Below the pieces are notes generated by a model, which worked only from the letters and a program-made list of their open reading frames with translations, had not been told where the DNA came from and searched no databases. 26,082 bases of DNA from NCBI GenBank assembly GCA_046582635.1, contig JAYGEA010000135.1, forward strand, positions 1 through 26,082, given 5' to 3'. Positions within the stretch are counted from its first letter, which is position 1, and each line of letters opens with the position of its first letter. The DNA is from GCA-2731375 sp046582635 (GTDB lineage: Bacteria; Pseudomonadota; Alphaproteobacteria; GCA-2731375). Below, one piece after another: positions 17,554 through 24,600 of the stretch. The translations under genes and the position numbers were made by a program.

Positions 17554-17691
17554 AGCATATTCACTGAAGTCTGAACCATCCGCTCCCCCGTCCCAACCAC
17601 CCATAGGGTATCATTAATGGGTGCCAATAGAGTCTGGGGGGACGGGGGAGCGGGTGGCCTGGCGGTTCAACAAAAGTTGAAAATGCTCTAA
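17550..17691. repeat. 142-bp nested inverted-repeat element with TTAGAGC ends
   Basis: The ends TTAGAGCATATTCA (17550-17563) and TGAAAATGCTCTAA (17678-17691) are inverted repeats with 13 of 14 matches. Inside, CCGCTCCCCCGTCCC (17580-17594) pairs perfectly with 17639-17653, and CACCCAT (17598-17604) with ATGGGTG (17617-17623) at the apex. The TAG stops of both flanking convergent genes fall inside the two ends. It has no coding capacity, so it looks like a non-autonomous palindromic repeat, and as RNA would form a long stem that may end transcription from both sides. Confidence 0.88.
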
Positions 17692-18455
17692 TACGCCGAG
17701 TCCGGCTCGGCGGCTTTCTTGGCGTCCATGAAGGCGATCAAGGCCTCGTCGATGCCAGGGTCCAGGCTTGGCGCCTCGTAATCCGCCAGCATTTGTTTCC
17801 ACAAACTGTTGGCCCGCGCCGTGGCATCCAGGCTGCCGTCGATTTCCCATTGTTCCAGGGAATTATTGTCGGCGATCTGGGACAAATAGAAGGCCTGCTC
17901 GAAATTTTTCTGGGTGTGGGCGCAGCCGAGGAAATGTCCGCCCGGCCCAACTTCGTGAATGGCATCCAGGGCCTGGCCGTTTTCACTCAGGTCGATGCCC
18001 AGATCCACCACTTCGAAGCCGGCGCCTTCCATCATCATGGCGACCAGGTTTTTGCCAATATCATGAATGTCGCCCTTGACCGTGCCGACGACGATTTTGC
18101 CCATGCGCGGGGTGTTGGAGGCAATGAGCAACGGTTGCAATATGGCCATGCCGGCCTTCATGGCGTTGGCGGACAGCAAAACCTCGGGCACGAACAGAAT
18201 GCCGTCGCGAAAATCGATCCCGACGATCCGCATGCCCTCGACCAGGGCTTCGTTCAGGGTTCTCTGGGCGCTCCAACCACGCTGCAGCAGGATCTCCGTA
18301 GCCTCGGCAATTTCATCGGCCAGGCCGTCGTAAAGGTCATCATGCATTTGTGCGACCAGGTCATCGTCGCCGAGCGCGCTCAGATCAATATCGTCGTCTT
18401 GCGTGTTTTCGTCCGTGTGTTCGTTCGTTTTTTCGTTCGTGTGTTCGTCCGCCAT
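17688..18455 (-). pseudogene. In-frame chimera: N-terminal MttC-type corrinoid protein fused to C-terminal MttB-type methyltransferase tail
   Basis: A 255-residue open frame. Residues about 25-156 match methyltransferase cognate corrinoid proteins: the helical cap (DEIAEATEILLQRGWSAQRT to ILFVPEVLLSANAMKAGM) and the cobalamin motif D129-x-H131-x-x-G134 in KGDIHDIGKNLVAMM. After VVDLGIDLS the cobalamin fold stops and residues about 160-247 match the C-terminus of trimethylamine methyltransferase-family (MttB) proteins: ALDAIHEVGPGGHFLG, HTQKNFEQAFY, ADNNSLEQWE, DATARANSLWKQMLADYE. The missing parts are the second half of the corrinoid domain and about 400 residues of MttB. This fits a deletion joining adjacent mttC and mttB genes near 17980. 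ATG 18455 is chosen because GGAG lies 8 bp upstream. Probably nonfunctional, although the frame is intact. Confidence 0.8.
18402..18446 (-). repeat. In-frame 12-bp coding repeat at the start of the MttC-MttB chimera
   Basis: Residues 4-18 read as a degenerate four-residue repeat (EHTN, EKTN, EHTD, ENT) encoded by 12-base units rich in ACGAACA. It lies before the corrinoid domain and encodes a hydrophilic, probably disordered tail. Copy-number change would alter length without shifting frame. Confidence 0.7.
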
Positions 18456-18571
18456 GGCGCCAACTCCGGCTGCTGCCAACAATGACTTACCTGTGCATAC
18501 ACCCCAACCGGACTCATTGTATATTGGCGCCTTCGTCATGTCATTCTGTCGTTTACAAGACGAATTGCCGC

Positions 18572-20194
18572 CTAAAAGCCAATCGCCGCGCCGTCGCTGC
18601 GGGGGTCGGCGCCACCGATGCGGTTTCCGGTTTCGCGGTCTATGAAGACCCCGTGGGCATGTCCCGCCAGTTGGTTCCATTCTTCCCAGCGTTCCACCAG
18701 ATGCCCAAGCGCCGCCAAATCCGCAATCGTTTCGGGAGGGAAGCGGGCTTCCATATGTAACGTTTCCCGCGCGTCGCCCAGGCCGAAACGGCCAGACAAA
18801 AACCTAGGCATTTCGACGGCTTGCTGGATGTCGAGGCCATAGTCAATCATGGCCAAATAGCACTGCAGTTGAATTTGTGGCTGGCCATCCGCACCCATGC
18901 ACCCAAAGGCGCCCCAAAATCCATCATCGCGCATGGCAATGGACGCCATCAGGGTATGCACCGGTATCTTGCCGGGTTCCAATTTGTTGGGGTGGCCGGC
19001 ATCAAGCGAAAAATAGGCCCCGCGGTTTTGCAAAACGATGCCGGTGTCCCCGGCCACCATGGCGGAGCCGTAAATACTGTAGAGGCTTTGTATCAGCGAG
19101 ACAGCGTTACCGTCTTCGTCGACGACGGCGATATACACGGTATCGCCGGACAGACTGCCAAATGATGGCACCTCGTCCCAAGGCAGGGGCCAGTCCGGGC
19201 TCAGCAAACGGGCCCGTTTGTTGGCATAGGTATTCGAAATCAGCTCGTCCATGGGCACCGGGGCGAAATCGGGGTCGCCGAGCAGTTGGTCCCGGTCGTG
19301 AAAGGCGATCTGCTTGGCTTGAACGAGAAGATGCAAACGTTCGGGGCTGAACATGGGTAATTCCCGCAGAGCCAACGGCTCAAGCAGGTTCAGCATTTCC
19401 AGCAAGGTAAAACCCTGGGTCGGCGCGGGCGTATTATAGATCGTGACGTCCCGGTATGTGCCCACCAGGGGTTCGCCCCACCGGGCCGTTTGCGCGGCGA
19501 AATCCTCTGGCGTAAACAGGCCGCCGTTTTGCTCTGAAAAGCCGATCATTTCCGCCGCGATTTCGCCCTCATAAAAGCCGCGCCAGCCGTCCCGTGCATA
19601 AACCTCCAGGGTGCGGGCAAGGTTCTTGTTCACCAATAAGCTTCCAGCGGCTGGGAATTCGCCATTGCGAAGAAAAATATCCGCGCTTTCGCGATGTTGG
19701 GCCAAATCAGCCTGGGCGGTTTTTGAGAGTTCGGCCAATCGTTGCGTGACCACAAACCCATCCCGGGCATAACCGATGGCGCTCGCCAAAATGCGCGTTA
19801 GGGGCAGACGCCCATATTCATCATGGGCCATCGACCAGCTGGCAACGGCACCGGGCGTGGTCAAAGTCGCTGGAAGGATGCCACGCAGGGGTATTTCGTC
19901 ATGGCCCAGTGCCCGGACATGCTGCATCGTGGCGCCGGTCGCCGCCCGACCGCCGCCGTTCAGATACCTGACGCGACCCCGCTTGGCGTCATGGATCAGC
20001 CAAAAAGCATCGCCACCGATGCTGGTCATATGAGGATAGACCACGGCCAGGACGGCACTGGCCGCAATGGCGGCATCGATGGCCGAACCACCGGCCCGCA
20101 GGATATCAACACCAGCGGCGGAGGCGAGTGAGTGCGGTGCAACAACCATGGCCTTCGGGGCAACTGCAGCCGGCCGTCCCGTCGTGATTTCCAT
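18572..20194 (-). CDS. Gamma-glutamyltransferase family protein
   Basis: A 540-residue Ntn-hydrolase precursor of the gamma-glutamyltranspeptidase family, which self-cleaves before a threonine that then acts as nucleophile on gamma-glutamyl amides. The likely nucleophile is Thr352 in SGDTVYIAVVDEDGNAVSL. Upstream, AGGSAIDAAIAASAVLAVV (34-52) and SIGGDAFWLIHD (58-69) are family signatures. No convincing signal peptide is present, so it may be cytoplasmic, unlike periplasmic Ggt. The ATG at 20194 has a GAGGAA site 5 bp upstream. It lies between the amine dehydrogenase (61-bp gap) and the MttC-MttB chimera (116-bp gap) on one strand, so a role on gamma-glutamyl-methylamide compounds is conceivable (inference). 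The family also contains cephalosporin acylase-like and uncharacterised enzymes. Confidence 0.87.
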   Translation of the reverse strand: MEITTGRPAAVAPKAMVVAPHSLASAAGVDILRAGGSAIDAAIAASAVLAVVYPHMTSIGGDAFWLIHDAKRGRVRYLNGGGRAATGATMQHVRALGHDEIPLRGILPATLTTPGAVASWSMAHDEYGRLPLTRILASAIGYARDGFVVTQRLAELSKTAQADLAQHRESADIFLRNGEFPAAGSLLVNKNLARTLEVYARDGWRGFYEGEIAAEMIGFSEQNGGLFTPEDFAAQTARWGEPLVGTYRDVTIYNTPAPTQGFTLLEMLNLLEPLALRELPMFSPERLHLLVQAKQIAFHDRDQLLGDPDFAPVPMDELISNTYANKRARLLSPDWPLPWDEVPSFGSLSGDTVYIAVVDEDGNAVSLIQSLYSIYGSAMVAGDTGIVLQNRGAYFSLDAGHPNKLEPGKIPVHTLMASIAMRDDGFWGAFGCMGADGQPQIQLQCYLAMIDYGLDIQQAVEMPRFLSGRFGLGDARETLHMEARFPPETIADLAALGHLVERWEEWNQLAGHAHGVFIDRETGNRIGGADPRSDGAAIGF

Positions 20195-20255
20195 CAGCGT
20201 TCCTCAAAAGTTTCCAATATTTAACGGCGCCAAGGCGGGGGACCTCGCTGACGCC

Positions 20256-22319
20256 TCAGTAATCCAGGGCAAGTTCGATCAACTCGCGCTTGAACGGCAC
20301 CTCTTCGGGCTCCCCGACGCCCAGATCACGGGCGTACGCATGACCCGCATACACCGCATCCGCGATGATGGCGGGTGCGTAGCAGTCACCGATCCGGGTC
20401 ACCCTTTGGATGCCGGCTTGCTTCAGCATGGCTTCCTCCCCCATCAGCGCATGATAAAGCTCATCATTCGGCGCCCTGGACGTTACCATGACAATCGAGG
20501 CCGCTTCCACATGGCGGGGCTTGCCCGTAAATACACAGCTCAGGTCGATGCCACCCGCCCGCACCGCGGCCAAATCCTGCTGCGGCACGATCCGCACGCC
20601 CAATTCCAAAAGTCTTTTTTGAATATGTTCCTGCTCCAGGGTGTAGGTGCTGAATTCCGAGACCAGGGCGGACGGCGTAATCAAGGTGACGTCAAGGCCT
20701 TGGCCAATCAGCAATTCGGCAATAACGCTCCCCATGTAGTAATGATCATCGTCGTAGATGGCCACCGGCCCCGAAAGTTCCACACCATCCATGATGTCAT
20801 CGGGGGTAAAGATATTCGCACCTCCCGCGCCGGGGATCGGTAGGTGCGCTGTCCTGCCGACGCCACTTCGAAGCCACGATGCGCCCGTTGCGATGGCCAC
20901 CAGGGGGCATTCGGCCTCGAGCACGTCATGGGGGCTCATGCGGCTGCCGGGATAGATATCGACGTTGGCCATTTGGTTCAGCTGGGCGGCGCGATAGTCA
21001 AGGACACGCGACCAAACACTCAAACCTGGCAGGCGGCTCTCCCGGATTACGCGGCCGCCGATTTCGGTCTTGGCTTCGGCCAGCTTTACCTGGTAGCCCC
21101 GTTGGCCCAGGGCGCGGGCGGCTTCCAGCCCCGCCGGGCCGGCGCCCACGATGAGGATGGTGTCATGGGTATCCTTCGCGGCAATGCGCTCCGGGTGCCA
21201 GCCCTTGCGCCACTCCTCGCCCTGGGTTGGGTTTTGCGTGCACCGGATCGGCACGGAAGCGTTGTTGTAGGCGGCGCATATGTTACAGCCGATACACTCG
21301 CGAATATCGTCCAGGCGCCCTTCTTCAATCTTTTTCGGCAAGAAGGGATCGGCGATGGATGGCCGCGCGGCGCCAATGAAGTCGAGCACGCCGCGCCTGA
21401 TTTGCGACACCATGCTATCGGGCGAAGTGAACCGGCCCACGCCGACGACCGGCTTCGTGGTAACGGATTTTACAAAGCTGATATATTGTTCCTGGAAACC
21501 CTCCGGTTGGAAGCGCGAGGTCGCTGAATCGTTCTCCCAATCGCTGATATTCACATCCCACAAGTCGGGCAATTCGGCCAGCATTTCGACCACTTCCCGG
21601 CCCTCCGCCCCGGACGTCATGCCGTTTTTGCCCAGCAGCTCATCGACCGCCAGCCGTACGGCGACGGCGCAGGTGTCGCCCACGGCTTCCCTGGCATCTT
21701 CAATGCATTCCCGCAGCAGCCGGGCCCGGTTTTCCAGGCTGCCGCCATATTCGTCGGTGCGTTGGTTGTACTTTCGCGACAGAAAAAACATCAACAAGGT
21801 GATCGCGTGCCCCGCATAGACGTAGACAATGTCAAAACCCGCCTGTTGGGCCAGCACTGCCGCCCGCCGATGCCACTTTCTGAAATCGGCGATGTCTTTG
21901 CGATCCATGGCCCGCGCCTGACCCGGGAAGGGCGAGCGAACCGGGGTCGGGCTTGGCGCCAGCGGCGTCTGGCGTGCATAGAGGCTCGGGGAATAGTGCC
22001 CGTTGTGACAAAGCTCGACCGCCGCCAGGCTGCCGTGGCGATGCACAAGCTCGGTCATCCGGGCATGGGTGGGGATATCTTTTTCATCCCACAAACGGAT
22101 TTGCGTTCGCACATCGCCCGAGGGATGAATATCGCATTGCTCGGTCGAGACGACGGCCCATCCCCCTTCCGCCTTGGTCCCCCGCATGACCGCGGCCGAA
22201 GTTGGGTACAGTCTTCCCATCCCGGTACAGTGGGGAACCTGGTAAAACCGGTTTCGGGCCGTCACCGGACCGATTTTCACCGGCTCGAACAAAACATCGT
22301 AGCGGCTATCCCGTGCCAT
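20256..22319 (-). CDS. dmd: Dimethylamine/trimethylamine dehydrogenase-type FMN, 4Fe-4S flavoprotein
   Basis: A 687-residue homologue of trimethylamine dehydrogenase (TMADH): an FMN TIM barrel, a 4Fe-4S site and a C-terminal ADP-binding two-domain part. It oxidatively demethylates an amine, releasing formaldehyde and passing electrons to ETF. Numbering includes Met1. Cys31 in QVPHCTG matches the cysteinyl-FMN residue (TMADH Cys30). Tyr168 and His171 (YVYAGH), Trp261 and Asp264 match active-site residues. Cluster cysteines are 342, 345, 348 and 360. A GAGPAG motif lies near 393-398. Gln61 replaces the substrate-binding Tyr60 of TMADH, a change I recall in Hyphomicrobium dimethylamine dehydrogenase, so a secondary amine is the better guess. 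Start 22319 (MARDSRYD) matches the TMADH N-terminus and has GGAG 6 bp upstream. First gene of the minus-strand unit. Confidence 0.88.
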   Translation of the reverse strand: MARDSRYDVLFEPVKIGPVTARNRFYQVPHCTGMGRLYPTSAAVMRGTKAEGGWAVVSTEQCDIHPSGDVRTQIRLWDEKDIPTHARMTELVHRHGSLAAVELCHNGHYSPSLYARQTPLAPSPTPVRSPFPGQARAMDRKDIADFRKWHRRAAVLAQQAGFDIVYVYAGHAITLLMFFLSRKYNQRTDEYGGSLENRARLLRECIEDAREAVGDTCAVAVRLAVDELLGKNGMTSGAEGREVVEMLAELPDLWDVNISDWENDSATSRFQPEGFQEQYISFVKSVTTKPVVGVGRFTSPDSMVSQIRRGVLDFIGAARPSIADPFLPKKIEEGRLDDIRECIGCNICAAYNNASVPIRCTQNPTQGEEWRKGWHPERIAAKDTHDTILIVGAGPAGLEAARALGQRGYQVKLAEAKTEIGGRVIRESRLPGLSVWSRVLDYRAAQLNQMANVDIYPGSRMSPHDVLEAECPLVAIATGASWLRSGVGRTAHLPIPGAGGANIFTPDDIMDGVELSGPVAIYDDDHYYMGSVIAELLIGQGLDVTLITPSALVSEFSTYTLEQEHIQKRLLELGVRIVPQQDLAAVRAGGIDLSCVFTGKPRHVEAASIVMVTSRAPNDELYHALMGEEAMLKQAGIQRVTRIGDCYAPAIIADAVYAGHAYARDLGVGEPEEVPFKRELIELALDY

Positions 22320-22491
22320 GTAGATCTCCATCAACAGCTTCAATGATGTCAGAAAGTCCTTGCAGCATCATGTTGCGCACCGGGGTGGAATACAAATCCA
22401 ATTATGCTGAAACACGGAACTTGGCGTAGTCTGTAATTGCGGCGAAACACGGTCTTGACGCCAAGGGACGACCAGTTAAAGGAAGACGCAC
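22320..22491. promoter_or_regulatory. Divergent control region of the methylamine locus
   Basis: This 172-bp gap separates the divergent amine dehydrogenase and cupin genes, so both promoters should lie here. GAAACACGG occurs twice as a perfect direct repeat (22409-22417 and 22444-22452, 35 bp apart), each followed by a CTTG(G/A)CG sequence. CTTGGCGT (22420-22427) is also the exact reverse complement of ACGCCAAG (22458-22465). These are candidate regulator sites. I could not fix -10 and -35 boxes with confidence. Confidence 0.5.
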
Positions 22492-22881
22492 ATGACCACG
22501 GCGATTGATTTGGAATCCGCGTTGGCGGAGAAAACCACATTCCTGGAAGGCCGCACCCGGCATACGGACACCACGGGATACTTCGCCCGGCTCGCCGATT
22601 ACCGGGACGGTGGTATCTTCGCGGCGGGATTTTCCGGAACGGCCCAATGGGAACGCCACCCGAATGGCGACGAAATCGTGCAAATCCTCAAAGGCAGCGT
22701 AACCTTGACGCTGCGAACGGCCGAGGGCGACGAAATGCTCGATCTCAACGCCGGCATGATTGTCGTCGTGCCGCAAGGGACCTGGCACAAGTTTTACGCT
22801 CCCGACGGCGTTACCCTCATGACCACGACGCCGCAACCAACCGAACACATCAGTGACGCGGAACCGCCGCCGGACGGTTAG
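22492..22881 (+). CDS. Cupin-domain protein
   Basis: A 129-residue single-domain cupin. The core pattern WERHPNGDEIVQILKGSVTL (about 53-72), then LNAGMIVVVPQGTWHKF (about 85-101), gives the two cupin motifs, with Glu64 or His58 and His99 as possible metal ligands. Such proteins may be small metalloenzymes or sensors. The ATG at 22492 lies 6 bp after AAAGGAAG. It is the first + gene of the divergent locus, 121 bp before the mgsA-like gene, and may belong to the same transcript. Function in methylamine use is not established. Confidence 0.85.
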   Translation: MTTAIDLESALAEKTTFLEGRTRHTDTTGYFARLADYRDGGIFAAGFSGTAQWERHPNGDEIVQILKGSVTLTLRTAEGDEMLDLNAGMIVVVPQGTWHKFYAPDGVTLMTTTPQPTEHISDAEPPPDG

Positions 22882-23002
22882 GCCGGTTTGTGAACACAGA
22901 TAGCTTCATCCAACATCCACCGCTAAACTTCATCCCTGGAAACGCAAAAGGCGCTGTTGGCGTGATGCTTCCTATTTGGGCATGCACGCGGAGGAAATGA
23001 CA

Positions 23003-23902
23003 ATGTGCGGTATCGTCGGGCTTTATTTAAAAGATCCGAACCTTCAAGAAATCTTGGGTGAACTGTTTGCGCCGATGCTGATCGAGATGACCGACCGAGG
23101 GCCGGACTCGGCGGGATTTGCGATTTACCGCGACCCGGTCGATGAACATCAGACCAAGTTCACCCTGGCCAGCGATGATCCCGACACCGATTGGAAGGCG
23201 CTCGACACCGACTTGGCCAGGGCGCTGAATTGCCAGGCGCGGTCGGATATCCAGGGCGATCACGCCGTTCTGGTCACTGATGTCGATGCCTTTGCGGCTC
23301 AGGCCTGGCTGGCGGAGAGCCGGCCCCACATTCGGGTCGTTGGTTCGGGACGGAGCATCGAAATTTTCAAACAGACCGGCCTGCCGAAAGATGTTGTCGA
23401 ACAGTTCAAGCTGGCCAGCGCACATGGCAGCCACGCCATCGGCCATACCCGCATGGCGACGGAAAGTGCTGTCACCACCGCGGGCTCCCATCCCTTCGCC
23501 ACCGGGTTGGATTTATGCTTGGTGCATAATGGTTCCTTGTCCAACCACAACCATTTGCGCCGCAAGCTTGAGCGGGACGGAATTGTCTTCCAGACTGAAA
23601 ACGATACGGAGGTTGCGGCAGGTTTCATGACCTTGAAATTGCGCCAGGGTCTGTCCTTGCACGGGGCGCTGGAGGCCGGGCTTGTGGAATTGGATGGCTT
23701 CTACACTTTCTGTGTCGGTACCGCCGACGGCTTTGCCGTCGTGCGCGATCCTTTCGGCTGTAAACATGCGGTCTTGGCCGAGACCGAAGATTGGGTGGCC
23801 ATGGCGACTGAGTATCGCGCCATCGCCCATCTGCCCGACGCGGATACGGCCAGGATTTGGGAGCCGGAACCCCACAAGATCTATACCTGGGGAAGCGCCT
23901 AA
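23003..23902 (+). CDS. mgsA: Class II glutamine amidotransferase-like subunit (MgsA/GlxB type)
   Basis: A 299-residue Ntn-type glutamine amidotransferase domain protein, homologous to the N-terminal part of glutamate synthase GltB. The catalytic cysteine is Cys2 in MCGIVGLYL, exposed after Met removal. GHTRMATESAVTTAGSHPF (about 148-166) and CLVHNGSLSNHN (about 172-183) complete the active site. I chose ATG 23003 because Cys must follow Met and GGAGG is 8 bp upstream; the longer frame adds nine unsupported residues. Separate genes for the GltB-like domains in the order A, B, C are typical of N-methylglutamate synthase or of GlxBCD; the adjacent amine dehydrogenase favours the former. The MgsB-like gene starts 5 bp after its stop. 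Confidence 0.83.
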   Translation: MCGIVGLYLKDPNLQEILGELFAPMLIEMTDRGPDSAGFAIYRDPVDEHQTKFTLASDDPDTDWKALDTDLARALNCQARSDIQGDHAVLVTDVDAFAAQAWLAESRPHIRVVGSGRSIEIFKQTGLPKDVVEQFKLASAHGSHAIGHTRMATESAVTTAGSHPFATGLDLCLVHNGSLSNHNHLRRKLERDGIVFQTENDTEVAAGFMTLKLRQGLSLHGALEAGLVELDGFYTFCVGTADGFAVVRDPFGCKHAVLAETEDWVAMATEYRAIAHLPDADTARIWEPEPHKIYTWGSA

Positions 23903-23907
23903 CGATC

Positions 23908-24591
23908 ATGCCGAAACTCGATCTGAAAGAGCTCGGCGTCCGCGGCGTCAATACAGCGCTGCACGGCCTGACGGACGGCGCCAAGGAACAGGATTGGCTG
24001 ATCACCAATCCCATGGGCCAGCATGCCATCGCCTGCGGCTTGGATGCGCCAATCGAGGTTACCATAAAGGGCCACGTGGGCTTTTACTGTGGCGGCATGA
24101 ACCAGCAGGCGGGGATTACCATCCAGGGCCATGCGGGCGTTGGCGTGGCTGAAAATATGATGTCGGGCCACGTGCGTGTCACCGGCAGCGCCTCGGATTC
24201 CGCCGGCGCCACGGCCCATGGCGGATTGCTGGTGATCGAGGGCGATGCCTCGTCACGCTGCGGCATTTCAATGAAGGGCGTTGATATCGTGGTCGGCGGG
24301 TCCGTCGGCCATATGTCGGGCTTCATGGCGCAGTCGGGGCATCTGGTGGTATGCGGCGACGCTTCCGATGCCTTGGGCGATTCGATTTACGAGGCCATCA
24401 TGTTTGTGCGCGGCAAGGTGGCCAGCCTTGGCGCCGACTGTATCGAAAAGGAGATGCGCCCGGAGCATCTCGTCAAGCTGGCTGAATTGCTCAACGCCGC
24501 CCGCATGGATGCGGATCCGGGCGGCTTCAGGCGCTATGGCTCGGCCCGGGCACTATACAATTTCGACATCGACAACGCAGACGTATATTGA
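23908..24591 (+). CDS. mgsB: GXGXG-domain glutamate synthase-like subunit (MgsB/GlxC type)
   Basis: A 227-residue protein homologous to the C-terminal GXGXG beta-helix domain of GltB, the structural subunit of a split glutamate synthase-like enzyme. The repeated glycine-rich turns are clear: GGMNQQAGITIQGHAGVGVA, MMSGHVRVTGSASDSAGATA, HGGLLVIEGDASSRCGISMKG and VVGGSVGHMSGFMAQSGHLV. ATG 23908 (MPKLDLKELG), 5 bp after the mgsA-like stop, is preferred over an upstream in-frame start that overlaps that gene. The next gene begins 9 bp after its stop. In MgsABC this subunit helps convert gamma-glutamylmethylamide and 2-oxoglutarate to N-methylglutamate. Confidence 0.84.
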   Translation: MPKLDLKELGVRGVNTALHGLTDGAKEQDWLITNPMGQHAIACGLDAPIEVTIKGHVGFYCGGMNQQAGITIQGHAGVGVAENMMSGHVRVTGSASDSAGATAHGGLLVIEGDASSRCGISMKGVDIVVGGSVGHMSGFMAQSGHLVVCGDASDALGDSIYEAIMFVRGKVASLGADCIEKEMRPEHLVKLAELLNAARMDADPGGFRRYGSARALYNFDIDNADVY

Positions 24592-24600
24592 GGCGGGAAA

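Noticed and set aside
17793..18485. 230-codon + frame opposite the MttC-MttB chimera
   Set aside because: Antisense of recognisable corrinoid and MttB sequence; low-complexity VFVRVFVR tail comes from the microrepeat.
18456..18680. Longer N-terminus (up to 75 extra residues) for the MttC-MttB chimera
   Set aside because: The added sequence is Arg/Pro-rich and overlaps the GGT gene end; ATG 18455 has a GGAG site and begins just before the acidic linker of the corrinoid protein.
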